From the NCBI GenBank assembly GCA_029267175.1, contig JARIDJ010000029.1, forward strand, positions 1 to 51,715: a stretch of DNA of 51,715 bases, given 5' to 3'. The DNA comes from Psychrobacter sp. (GTDB lineage: Bacteria; Pseudomonadota; Gammaproteobacteria; Pseudomonadales; Moraxellaceae). This document shows positions 36,067 through 44,433 of the stretch, piece after piece. The position numbers were made by a program, and so were the translations under genes. The notes under the pieces are model-generated. The model saw only the letters and a program-made list of their open reading frames with translations, had not been told where the DNA came from and did not search any database. Every line of letters starts with the position of its first letter. Position 1 is the first letter of the stretch.

Positions 36067-36750
36067 ATGAGTAAATTGCCCATGTGGAATAAAAGCCTTC
36101 AACCTTTGATGGTTGGTGTGATGATGATAGCTGGCGTGTCTTTGAGCGCTTGTAACAACTCAAGCCAAGACGTCGAAGCCGAGACCAATACCACAACCGA
36201 ACCAGTGGCTAGTGATGACACCAACACCTCTGATAAAGCGGCCAATAGCGCTGACGCCGATGGGGTAGCTCCTGAGCAGGGAGTGCCAGTCAGCTATAAT
36301 GTCGCTAGCTGGGGTAAAGACTCGGTCAAGCCGGTCAGCCTTGATGAGTTGGAGGATATTCAAAAGACTTTTGGTAAAGTGGTCACTACTGACAAAAACA
36401 GCCTCGATTATGCCAGTAATCCGGCGACCAAATACCGCTTTATGAAAGCCGATGCTCCTTATTTGGATGTTATCGATTCTCAAAAATATCTAGAGCTGGG
36501 CTGGTATTATGCCAATCCAACCGATACTGAGGAAGAAAAGAAGATTAGTGAGGAGCATGCCAAAAAAGCTTATAAACTAGTGCGGCAGCTCATGGGCGAT
36601 GAGGGCGGTCAGATACTATCTGAGATGCTCAATGGTCAAATCATCAAAAATAAAACGGCTGGCGGCCAAAAGATAGAGCTGGCTAAATGTGAGTTTTATA
36701 GCTGTATGATTATCTTCAATAAGTCGCAGGCACAGGTGAGTGAAAGCTAA
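36067..36750 (+). CDS. lipoprotein of unknown function, coupled to pabC
   Basis: A 227-residue predicted lipoprotein: hydrophobic signal ending in lipobox LSAC (Cys29), then about 45 acidic Asn/Thr/Asp/Ala-rich residues (a flexible linker), then a helical folded domain (DELEDIQKTFGKVVTTDKNSLDYASNPATKYRF, KISEEHAKKAYKLVRQLMG) with two Cys (CEFYSCMII) near the end. I do not recognise the family. Its stop codon is only 3 bases before the GTG start of pabC, so the two are probably co-transcribed and translationally coupled, though no functional link is apparent. No strong RBS seen. Confidence 0.7.
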   Translation: MSKLPMWNKSLQPLMVGVMMIAGVSLSACNNSSQDVEAETNTTTEPVASDDTNTSDKAANSADADGVAPEQGVPVSYNVASWGKDSVKPVSLDELEDIQKTFGKVVTTDKNSLDYASNPATKYRFMKADAPYLDVIDSQKYLELGWYYANPTDTEEEKKISEEHAKKAYKLVRQLMGDEGGQILSEMLNGQIIKNKTAGGQKIELAKCEFYSCMIIFNKSQAQVSES

Positions 36751-36753
36751 GCG

Positions 36754-37797
36754 GTGAGTCCTTATAGTAGCAACAATAGTCAAAATCTTGAGGCTAATAG
36801 CGATAGCTGGTATTGCCTACAGTCGCCCTCAGCTACCGCTAAGCAAACTAATTCGGCGTTAGCTTCCCCAGCGCTATCATCGCCCTCACTGTCATTAGAC
36901 AATCGCGGCTTGGCTTACGCTGATGGTTTTTTTACCACTATGGCTATCACTGATGGCAAGATATTGTGGGCGGATTATCATTGGCAACGGCTGGCTAGTC
37001 ATGCGCGTGCGCTGCAGCTGGATATCCCCAAACCCAGCCTATTGTCAGAGTTAAACTGTTACGCTAAGCAATTACAGCAAGGGGTGATGAAAGTCATCAT
37101 TACTCGTGCTACCCAAAGTGTGCGTGGTTATGGCTTTTGCACCAATGCAGAGGGTAGCGCTTGCGAGATTTGGCTAAAGATTATGCCTGCTAATAAGCAA
37201 ACCATTAGTCAGCCTATTCATCAAGCTACATTACGCCTAGCAAATGATTGCAAAATTACCTTGCAGCCGCCTACTACCGCTATCTGTCTAACCTCGCAAT
37301 TGGCTTGGCTGCCGCCGACTTTAGCGGGTCTAAAGACCCTTAACCGTCTCGACAATGTGCTAGCTAGTGGTGAGCTGCAACGTCTAAAAATGAGTGCGGT
37401 AAGCTCGCTAGCCGATACATCCGTTATTGGTGAAGGATTAGTGCGCGATATGACGGGTAATTGGGTCGAGGGCACGATGAGTAATGTCTTCTACCAGTTA
37501 TCGACATTGACCACTGCTAGCGACTATATTCAAAATAATGCTATAAAGAATAACGCTCATTATCTCACCAGTGGTCAATGGTACACGCCGCCGATGACCC
37601 AATCGGGTGTCGCGGGCGTCATGCGACAAGTCATTATCGATAGCTTATCCAACACTGAAAATCCAGTGATTATTAGATCATTGCCGGACGAGGACTTGCC
37701 GAAACTAAGCCAACTGTTCTTTTGCAATGCAGTGCGTGGGATTATGCCTGTGACGGCGCTTACTTTGCTTTTGGGGGAAGTGGTTGAGTTCAATTAA
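36754..37797 (+). CDS. pabC: aminodeoxychorismate lyase PabC
   Basis: A 347-residue PLP enzyme of fold type IV that makes 4-aminobenzoate and pyruvate for folate synthesis. Signature segments: LAYADGFFTTMAITDGKILWADYHWQRL, VKVIITR-like MKVIITRATQSVRGYGF, the PLP Lys in LAGLKTLNRLDNVLA, and VRDMTGNWVEGTMSNVFYQL, ending RSLPDEDLPKLSQLFFCNAVRGIMPV. It is longer than E. coli PabC (269) owing to a Ser/Ala-rich N-terminus and an Asn-rich loop near 255-270. It uses a GTG start. In relatives mltG and tmk follow directly; here a restriction cassette intervenes. Confidence 0.9.
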   Translation: MSPYSSNNSQNLEANSDSWYCLQSPSATAKQTNSALASPALSSPSLSLDNRGLAYADGFFTTMAITDGKILWADYHWQRLASHARALQLDIPKPSLLSELNCYAKQLQQGVMKVIITRATQSVRGYGFCTNAEGSACEIWLKIMPANKQTISQPIHQATLRLANDCKITLQPPTTAICLTSQLAWLPPTLAGLKTLNRLDNVLASGELQRLKMSAVSSLADTSVIGEGLVRDMTGNWVEGTMSNVFYQLSTLTTASDYIQNNAIKNNAHYLTSGQWYTPPMTQSGVAGVMRQVIIDSLSNTENPVIIRSLPDEDLPKLSQLFFCNAVRGIMPVTALTLLLGEVVEFN

Positions 37798-37801
37798 TCA
37801 C

Positions 37802-37993
37802 TCATTCCACTTCAAAGATATTAAATTCAGTCTCTATCAAATCATCATAATTTAATTCAATATCTTCGTTTCTATACCTCTGTTTTGCCTGCATAATCGC
37901 TGAAGAATCATCCTCAGCTTTTATTGCTATGATAGCGCTCATCGTTTCGACTATCTCTATCTGATAAGTCTTTAATACCTTTTCGTTTGTCAT
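37802..37993 (-). CDS. dpnD: DpnD/PcfM-like small protein
   Basis: A 63-residue acidic protein: TYQIEIVETMSAIIAIKAEDDSSAIMQAKQRYRNEDIELNYDDLIETEF. The pattern of a beta strand with E-x-x, an ExxA(I) helix and a Y-R-x-x-x-I-x-L-x-x-DDhhxTEF ending is that of the DpnD/PcfM family. DpnD accompanies the DpnI endonuclease gene in Streptococcus pneumoniae; its function is unknown. Start placed at ATG 37993 (MTNEKVL); an in-frame start at 38038 is possible. It ends 4 bases from the convergent pabC stop and is divergent from the unknown gene at 38134. Confidence 0.65.
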   Translation of the reverse strand: MTNEKVLKTYQIEIVETMSAIIAIKAEDDSSAIMQAKQRYRNEDIELNYDDLIETEFNIFEVE

Positions 37994-38081
37994 CACTGCT
38001 CTGCCTTTTGCTAGATACTGTGCTGGTGATCGTAGCAAAAGTAACTGGGAGAAGTGATCGTCTTTTGTTAACTATGCTTGT

Positions 38082-38105
38082 GCATTGACGCTAATCGATC
38101 AATGC
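38082..38105. promoter_or_regulatory. 7-bp dyad in the divergent dpnD / unknown-gene region
   Basis: GCATTGA (38082-38088) is inverted as TCAATGC (38099-38105) with a 10-base centre. It overlaps a possible promoter for the plus-strand gene (TTGACG at 38085-38090, TATGGT at 38106-38111, spacing a short 15). It could be an operator of the cassette. Confidence 0.35.
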
Positions 38106-38133
38106 TATGGTCTTTAACAAAGGATGATATCTA

Positions 38134-38622
38134 ATGCGCGCAATTTATGAAGAGCAAAGAATTCCGCTACAAATTCGTCGATTAATGATCTTCACCAAAC
38201 TATGCCGTAAGGCTAGAAGCTATCCTAACGAGTTTGCTTATCTGAATACTAAGACAGAACTTGCTCTTAAGGTTGTTTATTTTGAGAGAAGTAACAGATA
38301 TGTAGCCTATGGCGGCGTATTTGATTATGCGCATACTAGGAGAGAAATATTAGAAAAAGAGATAGATAAAATTCATCATGAAGAATTGGTAATGTGTGCA
38401 ATAATTATCAAAGCTCAAGCTTTTACTAATCCTGTACGCACACCATTAGCGTTATTATGGCAGTGGAATAAACAGGTAAAAAATAAACCCTGTAACTATG
38501 TTTATGACAATCCTCATCATTTTTTTGCCGTTAATGATGAGTTAGAGAAGGACTATCTACCACATGAATATCATAAACATCTATTAGCGATTAAAAACCT
38601 GCCTCTTTGGGATGATGTGTAA
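38134..38622 (+). CDS. unknown protein in DpnI cassette, 162 aa
   Basis: I do not recognise this 162-residue soluble protein. It is basic and aromatic-rich at the N-terminus (IPLQIRRLMIFTKLCRKARSY), has a central helical stretch with conserved-looking charges (DYAHTRREILEKEIDKIHHEELVM) and a Trp/His/Tyr-rich end (WQWNKQVKNK, NPHHFF, LPHEYHKH). No signal peptide or membrane segment. It has an RBS (AAGGA nine bases before ATG). Third positions are visibly A/T-rich, as in dpnI. Its end is 1 base from the end of convergent dpnI, so it very probably moves with the cassette. It may be a regulator, accessory or immunity factor; none is shown. Confidence 0.65.
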   Translation: MRAIYEEQRIPLQIRRLMIFTKLCRKARSYPNEFAYLNTKTELALKVVYFERSNRYVAYGGVFDYAHTRREILEKEIDKIHHEELVMCAIIIKAQAFTNPVRTPLALLWQWNKQVKNKPCNYVYDNPHHFFAVNDELEKDYLPHEYHKHLLAIKNLPLWDDV

Positions 38623-38623
38623 A

Positions 38624-39388
38624 TCAATATAACTTCCGATATTTACCACGACCCAAAAATTCAATAATACCTTTGTCCCGTAACACTTGTAGCTGTTGGC
38701 GGATTTTGTCTTTGATGTGATTATTGTCAGGATGCTTAAGCTGTAATTCATCTGTAAAAATATAAACTTGCTGCAATGAAAACTTGTCATCAAGTCTATC
38801 AATACATTGCCAAAGATCTAATGTCCAACCGCGTGAGTCTAGCGATTGCTGCCGTAAAAAAAGCGTTTTTTGAAATTGCTGAGTGACATTTTCGCGCGGA
38901 ATTATCTTTTCGTCTTTGACTAAAAAAACTTTCCCAGAACTAGGTACTTTACGTAAATCAATATTACAGCCAACCCAACCTGCGCGTTTAGCTGTGGCTG
39001 ACAAGGGCTTACGTTTGATAATAATGTCAGGCTTAAAAAATTGCTTAGGGATAATTAAAAAGTTGTTAACCATAAACTGTGCTGAATAAGTCAAAAAGAA
39101 AAAACTGGGATTATCCTCACTGTTGATACGCTCAATCATAGTGTCATAAGCGCCGTCATTAATGATTTGACTTAGCTTGTCCTTTTTACTTTTTAACTCA
39201 AATTGTTCGCTACAATTATCACAATAAAAATCAGCGACAGGCTTGTTATTATCAAATTCAGCTAAAGGCTGAGCGCTACAATTTGGACAATAGCTTTGCT
39301 TAGCGACCCAATCTTCGCTCAATACTCGGATAATTTGGCTAGGGGATTTATAGGTACTAGCAAGCTGTCGATTGAAGTTTAAATCCAT
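38624..39388 (-). CDS. dpnI: DpnI-like methyl-directed type IIM restriction endonuclease
   Basis: A 254-residue protein, the same length as pneumococcal DpnI and similar along its whole length as I recall that sequence. DpnI cuts G-m6A-TC only when methylated. The N-terminal PD-(D/E)XK domain keeps the zinc ligands (Cys34/Cys37 in YCPNC, Cys56/Cys59 in YCDNC) and catalytic Asp53, Glu64 and Lys66 (ADFYCDNCSEQFELKSKK). The middle has INDGAYDTM, FFFLTYSAQFMVNNFLIIPKQF and RKPLSATAKRAGWVGCNIDL; the C-terminal winged helix ends NNHIKDKIRQQLQVLRDKGIIEFLGRGKYRKL. The host must lack GATC adenine methylation. AT-rich codons suggest transfer. Confidence 0.95.
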   Translation of the reverse strand: MDLNFNRQLASTYKSPSQIIRVLSEDWVAKQSYCPNCSAQPLAEFDNNKPVADFYCDNCSEQFELKSKKDKLSQIINDGAYDTMIERINSEDNPSFFFLTYSAQFMVNNFLIIPKQFFKPDIIIKRKPLSATAKRAGWVGCNIDLRKVPSSGKVFLVKDEKIIPRENVTQQFQKTLFLRQQSLDSRGWTLDLWQCIDRLDDKFSLQQVYIFTDELQLKHPDNNHIKDKIRQQLQVLRDKGIIEFLGRGKYRKLY

Positions 39389-39490
39389 AATGAGCGTTCT
39401 TTATTTTGAGTGTTATCGATATAATAATAGCTATTAAGCCATAAAATTTGCCACAAACCCTAAGATATTTCACAAGCTAAGCAAATACCA

Positions 39491-39519
39491 TTGAAAAGCA
39501 CACGGTTCAATGCTAAATT
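39491..39519 (+). promoter_or_regulatory. sigma-70-type promoter for mltG-tmk
   Basis: TTGAAA (39491-39496), a 17-base spacer and TAAATT (39514-39519), 27 bases before the mltG start. It would let mltG-tmk be transcribed independently of pabC, from which the restriction cassette separates them. Confidence 0.5.
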
Positions 39520-39546
39520 CTAGCAAACTTCTGCCTTTGAGTTGCC

Positions 39547-40830
39547 ATGAGCACGCCAACACCCGAAAACCCTGCCAACAAGCCTGATGATAATGCCGCT
39601 ACTGAGCCAAACGCCGAGGTTGATGACTCATCAACCATAGAGCCGACCGCTACGCATAATGATAGCGATGACTTGGACAAAGTGCCCGCCACCGATGTGT
39701 CATTGATTAGTGGTAGGAGTAAACCCAGGCGCTACAAAAAAGACAATCAATCATTTTTTATGCAGCGCGGCTACCAGATATTATTAGTGCTAGGGCTCAT
39801 TGCCGCCTTTTTATTGGTTATGGTTTATCAGACGTTGTTTGGCCGTATCACTCAGCCGGCCCAAAAAGTCACTATCGGCGCAGGCGATACCTATTATGGC
39901 TTATTGGCGCAGTGGCAAAAAGAGATTCCGCTGTTTTCTGCCAGTATTGCCAAGCTCTATATCAAGTCGCAAGTCGATGGCCCACTGCATGCTGGTATCT
40001 ATCCATTGCCTGAGAACCCAACGATTGCAGAAGCCATACATATATTAGGCCAGGGCGCAAAAGTAGCGATGGTAAAAGTACAAGTCATCGAAGGTAAAAC
40101 CGCAAGCGATCTGTATCAAAACTTGCGTGATAATGAGGGTATCGTCAAAGAAGTATTAGTCGATGGAGCCGACAATGCTAGTATTGCTGAGGCCTTGGAT
40201 TTGGTTGGGATATTGCCAGAGTCGGTGACGAGTAGTAGCGATCCTATTGTCAGCTATAATTTGGAGGGCTGGTTTACACCAGACACTTACTACTATGGTG
40301 AAGGCGCGACCGACAAGCAAGTATTAACAGATCTCTATAAGCGTCAACAGCAAGCCTTGACAGAGGCGTGGGAAAATCGCGCGCCAGATCTACCTTATGA
40401 TAGCCCTTATGAGGCGTTGATTATGGCCTCTATTATCGAAAAAGAAACCAGCGTTAGCGATGAGCGTCCATTAGTGTCAGCGGTCTTTAATAATCGCTTA
40501 AAAATGGGCATGCGCTTGCAAACCGATCCAACTATTATTTATGGTATGGGCAGCCGCTACGATGGTAATATTCGCCGTAAAGATATCGATGAAAAGACCG
40601 GCTATAACACTTATCAGATCGATGGCTTACCGCCAACGCCAATATCGCTACCATCGCCTGCCTCTATCGATGCCACTTTGCATCCTGCCGATAGTCAAGC
40701 TCTATACTTTGTGGCGACCGGTACCGGCGGTCATAAATTTACCAATAGCTTAGCGGAGCATAACAAAGCGGTGCAAGAGTACCTAAAGGTTATGCGCGAA
40801 AAAAAGGCACAAACCCCGCCTAGTGAATAA
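39547..40830 (+). CDS. mltG: endolytic murein transglycosylase MltG
   Basis: A 427-residue membrane-anchored lytic transglycosylase that cleaves nascent glycan strands and may set their length. After about 70 disordered Asp/Thr/Pro-rich cytoplasmic residues comes one membrane helix (ILLVLGLIAAFLLVMVYQTLF), a LysM-like domain (VTIGAGDTYYGLL), and the YceG catalytic domain: GWFTPDTYYYGEGATDKQVL, MASIIEKETSVSDERPLVSAVFNNRLKMGMRLQTDPTIIYGMG (catalytic Glu in IIEKE), YNTYQIDGLPPTPISLPS and FVATGTGGHKFTNSLAEHN. The N-terminal cytoplasmic stretch is longer than in E. coli (340 aa total). Followed by tmk at 60 bases. Confidence 0.95.
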   Translation: MSTPTPENPANKPDDNAATEPNAEVDDSSTIEPTATHNDSDDLDKVPATDVSLISGRSKPRRYKKDNQSFFMQRGYQILLVLGLIAAFLLVMVYQTLFGRITQPAQKVTIGAGDTYYGLLAQWQKEIPLFSASIAKLYIKSQVDGPLHAGIYPLPENPTIAEAIHILGQGAKVAMVKVQVIEGKTASDLYQNLRDNEGIVKEVLVDGADNASIAEALDLVGILPESVTSSSDPIVSYNLEGWFTPDTYYYGEGATDKQVLTDLYKRQQQALTEAWENRAPDLPYDSPYEALIMASIIEKETSVSDERPLVSAVFNNRLKMGMRLQTDPTIIYGMGSRYDGNIRRKDIDEKTGYNTYQIDGLPPTPISLPSPASIDATLHPADSQALYFVATGTGGHKFTNSLAEHNKAVQEYLKVMREKKAQTPPSE

Positions 40831-40890
40831 AACTAGTCTTTAATAAGCTTTGATAAAAACTACCATTAGCTTAATATCTTAAGGAAATAC

Positions 40891-41529
40891 GTGAAAACAG
40901 TAGGTCGATTTATTAGCTTTGAAGGCACCGAAGGGGTAGGCAAGACTACTGCTATCGACAGCTTGTGTCAGCGTTTGCAGGCAGCCGGTATCGACTATAT
41001 TCGTACTCGTGAGCCGGGCGGTAGCGCATTTGCCGAGCGCCTACGCGAGATACTATTAGATCCGGCTACTGACATCAATGATGATACCGAGCTATTACTA
41101 CTGTTTGCCGCGCGCTGTGATCATTTGCAGCAAGTTATTGTGCCTGCAATGCAGCGCGGGTCGTGGGTGATCTGTGATCGCTTTACCGACTCTACCATCG
41201 CCTATCAAGGCTATGGCCGAGCGGACGGTGATAGTGAGGTTTTGGCAAAGATTGATAGCTTAATTGAGCAATTTATTACGCCGTTACCTGAGCTGACGCT
41301 ATGGTTAGATCTGCCAGTACTAGAAGGTATGATTCGTGCAGGCAAACGCAGCGCTGCTGATCGCTTTGAGCAACAAGCGATGGATTTTTTTACTAGAGTC
41401 TATGCTGGGTTTAGTACGCTGGCTGCGCAGTATCCTGAGCGTATCCAGCGTATTGACGCCTCGGGTAGTAGTGCCGAAGTAGAAGCGCGGATTTGGCAGA
41501 CGGTACAGAACAGCTTTGATTTGCTTTAG
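40891..41529 (+). CDS. tmk: thymidylate kinase Tmk
   Basis: A 212-residue dTMP kinase for DNA precursor synthesis. P-loop FEGTEGVGKTT; REPGGSAFAERLREILL; the DRx motif in VICDRFTDSTIAYQGYGRA; LWLDLPV followed by the LID region with RFEQQAMDFFTRVYAGF. Length equals E. coli Tmk (213). It starts with GTG, four bases or more after AAGGAAA (RBS at 40881-40887). Second gene after mltG, the usual pairing; a strong terminator follows at 41542-41577. Confidence 0.96.
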   Translation: MKTVGRFISFEGTEGVGKTTAIDSLCQRLQAAGIDYIRTREPGGSAFAERLREILLDPATDINDDTELLLLFAARCDHLQQVIVPAMQRGSWVICDRFTDSTIAYQGYGRADGDSEVLAKIDSLIEQFITPLPELTLWLDLPVLEGMIRAGKRSAADRFEQQAMDFFTRVYAGFSTLAAQYPERIQRIDASGSSAEVEARIWQTVQNSFDLL

Positions 41530-41541
41530 TCCTTATCTAGC

Positions 41542-41577
41542 AAAAACGCCAACTTAACTCCATAAGTTGGCGTTTTT
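41542..41577. terminator. bidirectional terminator, tmk / antiporter gene
   Basis: AAAAACGCCAACTTA and TAAGTTGGCGTTTTT around a 6-base loop, between two convergent genes. Confidence 0.92.
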
Positions 41578-41605
41578 TTGGTCAGTTGTAGGCGAGTGAT
41601 AAAAG

Positions 41606-43837
41606 TTATTTAGCGTTGTCTTTATCATCACTGTTTTTATCAGTATTTTCAGTCTCAGCCTCAACATGACTACTGCTATTATCGCCACTATCAGGGAAGC
41701 GGTTAGGGTCAAGCGAGCCCGACTTAGTCTTTGGCGCGCGGCCACTGACATTGGTTACGGTTTCAGTCTTTACCTTGATCGCTGTATTATCCGCTTTGCC
41801 GCCTTTAGCAGTATTGTCAGCTAGATTGGCTTCTTTGCTTGTCTGCGCTACTGGCTGAGTATTATCAGCAGTATTTGCTGCTTGAGAGGCGCTAGCTGCT
41901 GCGGCTACCTCGTTTGCTTGCTTATCACTATCGATAGCGACTTCTGCTACTAGCTCTTTTTCTTTACGTTTTTCAGGTGCCTTATAGTTGGCTTCAAAAT
42001 CAGCATCAGCGGCAATACGAGCCTGCTCTTGTTTAGCCGTGACATCTACTGGCTTGGGCTGTACCTCATCATCAACTACTAAAGCAATAAGCTTACGATC
42101 TTTGGAGACTGTGCCATCGAATCTATCAGTGATGACGTGCAGCTTACCTTCTTTATCAATAGTATATAGCGGTACAAATTGCTTATTATCGGCTTTATAT
42201 TGCTCAAAGCTATAGCTATCAGTGATGTTAGTGATCTTAATTTTGGCTTTTTTGGAGAGCATGCTGGCAAGCTTAGTATAAGTCACATCTTTACCAAACA
42301 GCCACTGCGAGCTGAAGTTTGACTGCTTATCATCGCGCTCGCTTTTGACTTTCTCTTCACTGAACTTGAGGCGATATAGCTTACGCTCACCAAACTCATG
42401 ACGATAATGAATCTCAGATAAAGTGTTCATCTCTTTATCCATACTCATGGCAAACAGGTGGCCAATACCAATCAGATCAAGATGATGATCGGCGTGATCG
42501 GAGATAGGATTACCAAAATAAGTGCGCAGACCACTCATACGGGCGCGCGCGATATTGGTATAGTTATTATGAGCCACGATGACATCGAAGCCTTGCTCTT
42601 TTAAGGAGGTGGCGACCAATAGCGCGATAGGGTTGGAGCCGACAATCAAGATACCATTGGTCTCAGGCTCACGGACGCCTAGCAAGTTGCCAACGAATTT
42701 GGCACCCAAGCCCTGAATCATCACTGTACCGATAATCACCATAAATACCAGCGGCACTAATAGCTCAACGCCTTGAATATCATACTCTTGCAGACGAATA
42801 GCAAACAGCGATGAGATAGCAGCGGCGACGATACCGCGCGGACCAATCCAGCTGATCATCAGCTTCTCATTGGTTTTTAGATTAGAGCCAATGGAGGAGG
42901 CCCAAACCGATAACGGACGCGCCACTAGCATGACGATAGCTAATAGTATCAAGCCGGCAAAACCAACGCTGAGCAGACTGGCAAGCTCGACACGGGCAGC
43001 AAGGATAATAAATAGCACCGATATCAGCAGGACCGTCAGCGATTCATTGAACTCTAAAATAGTATCGCGTGGGAACTTTGGCCAGTTAGCTAGTGCCACC
43101 CCTAATACCGTGACCGTCAACAGCCCAGACTCATGCTCCAAATGATTCGATATCGAAAACAGCACTAACACAAAAGCTAGAGTAAAGACGTTACGCAAAA
43201 ACTCAGGCACCATATGGCGGCGCATCAAAAACGCTAACACCCAGGCTCCAGCCAGACCTATAGCGGTTGCCAACACCACAATTTTAGCGAATAGCAATAG
43301 ACTACTGGCCTGCCCGCCGGAGATGATATATTCATAGACCAATACCACCGCAATAGCGCCAATGGGATCGATAATAATACCTTCCCACTTTAGAATATTG
43401 GAGATGGTCTTGTTCGGCCGGACACTGCGTAGTAGCGGCATAATCACCGTGGGGCCAGTCACACAGACTAAAGCCCCGAATAATAGGGCAATTAAAGGAT
43501 CAACATCGAATAATAGATAAGTTGAAAGCGCCACGATGGCGATAGTAATAAGGACGCCGACCGAGACTAGCATTTGTACGACGGTACCGTGCTGCTTGAT
43601 CTCATCAAACTCCAAAGTCAAAGAGCCCTCAAAGAGAATAATCGCTACACCCAAAGAGATAAAAGGGAACATCAGCTCGCCTAGTACCAAGTCAGGATCA
43701 AAGATGCCGAGTATCGGTCCGATGACAATGCCAATCAATAACAAAAACAAAATGGACGGTTGCTTTAAATACCAAGCTAGCCATTGGGCGGCAATGCCAA
43801 CACCCACTACGCCAGATAGTAATAGGGCGGTATCCAT
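41606..43837 (-). CDS. CPA1-family Na+(K+)/H+ antiporter with RCK-like and long C-terminal tail
   Basis: A 743-residue protein. Residues 1 to about 385 form some 12 membrane helices of the NhaP type (GVGIAAQWLAWYLKQPSILFLLLIGIVIGPILG, ILFEGSLTLEFDEI, FGALVCVTGPTVIMPLLRSVRPN, ILKWEGIIIDPIGAI, with the Asp of the exchange site in IIDPIGA; then ISWIGPRGIVAAAISSLFA). Next comes a cytosolic Rossmann/RCK-like domain (NGILIVGSNPIALLVATSLKEQGFDVIVAHNN). The last ~140 residues are Ala/Asp/Lys/Asn-rich, including AAAASASQAANTADNTQP, and probably disordered. It should exchange a monovalent cation for protons, controlled by a cytosolic ligand; ion specificity cannot be read from sequence. Confidence 0.88.
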   Translation of the reverse strand: MDTALLLSGVVGVGIAAQWLAWYLKQPSILFLLLIGIVIGPILGIFDPDLVLGELMFPFISLGVAIILFEGSLTLEFDEIKQHGTVVQMLVSVGVLITIAIVALSTYLLFDVDPLIALLFGALVCVTGPTVIMPLLRSVRPNKTISNILKWEGIIIDPIGAIAVVLVYEYIISGGQASSLLLFAKIVVLATAIGLAGAWVLAFLMRRHMVPEFLRNVFTLAFVLVLFSISNHLEHESGLLTVTVLGVALANWPKFPRDTILEFNESLTVLLISVLFIILAARVELASLLSVGFAGLILLAIVMLVARPLSVWASSIGSNLKTNEKLMISWIGPRGIVAAAISSLFAIRLQEYDIQGVELLVPLVFMVIIGTVMIQGLGAKFVGNLLGVREPETNGILIVGSNPIALLVATSLKEQGFDVIVAHNNYTNIARARMSGLRTYFGNPISDHADHHLDLIGIGHLFAMSMDKEMNTLSEIHYRHEFGERKLYRLKFSEEKVKSERDDKQSNFSSQWLFGKDVTYTKLASMLSKKAKIKITNITDSYSFEQYKADNKQFVPLYTIDKEGKLHVITDRFDGTVSKDRKLIALVVDDEVQPKPVDVTAKQEQARIAADADFEANYKAPEKRKEKELVAEVAIDSDKQANEVAAAASASQAANTADNTQPVAQTSKEANLADNTAKGGKADNTAIKVKTETVTNVSGRAPKTKSGSLDPNRFPDSGDNSSSHVEAETENTDKNSDDKDNAK

Positions 43838-44433
43838 AAATTAATCCTTTTTATAAACTTCTCATACTTTACTTATCCTAGCGTCTCTGCCGTAATCTTA
43901 TAAAGCGCTGAGCGCGTTTGTGCCGTAGTGTATAGAGCTTTATGTTTATTACTGCAAAAAATCTTTGGGTAATAAAACGCAAAATAATGATTACAAACCG
44001 TAAGGCAGATTGACATTAGAATAATGACGAGGAGTTTTGAGGTAACAAACCATCACTATTGATTCAGTTAGCCTTAAGGTTGTCCTATAAGCTAAGCTAA
44101 ATCACTTATTTAAGCTGACTTTTGTTTACCTGATATATTATTTGGTTTGTTATAATAGCATGATTTTATTTGAGTTGTATTCGCTCGCTTAAAGCCGGAC
44201 TTTACCTCTAGTTATGTAATCGCTAATCTATTAAGATATCTTAACTATTCACTTAGCAATAAGCGGATAGAGATAGCTATTATTCATACAAAAATTGCCT
44301 CATACTTAGAGTCTTTTTTGTATGACTTGAATAAAAAGTATCTTGCATCATAGCTATTTTTATAGATAGTTAAATATCAATAATTATCACCAGTTAATAA
44401 ATAATAATATGAAGTTAGGACAAGGGGAAGGAT
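43838..44433. other. long intergenic region and leader before the DegP gene
   Basis: About 600 bases between divergent genes. TATAAT at 44151-44156 would start RNA about 270 bases before the protease gene. Within the leader are a 14-bp perfect palindrome TTAAGATATCTTAA (44231-44244) and a hairpin CATACAAAAA (44285-44294) / TTTTTGTATG (44315-44324). Farther left AACCGTAAGGC (43996-44006) is inverted at 44071-44081 with one mismatch. No reading frame with an RBS is seen. These may be envelope-stress operators or RNA elements; none is a known motif to me. Confidence 0.4.

Noticed and set aside
35877..36083. 68-codon minus-strand frame with a start overlapping the lipoprotein gene
   Set aside because: No RBS, no coherent domain or signal, and its start overlaps the better supported gene on the other strand. 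The interval 35772-36066 also has short inverted pieces (CAGTT/AACTG, ATCAAA/TTTGAT), which look incidental.
38700..39200. A prophage or integron origin of the DpnI cassette
   Set aside because: I found no integrase, transposase, attachment repeats or tRNA target at either edge; transfer is inferred only from composition and position.
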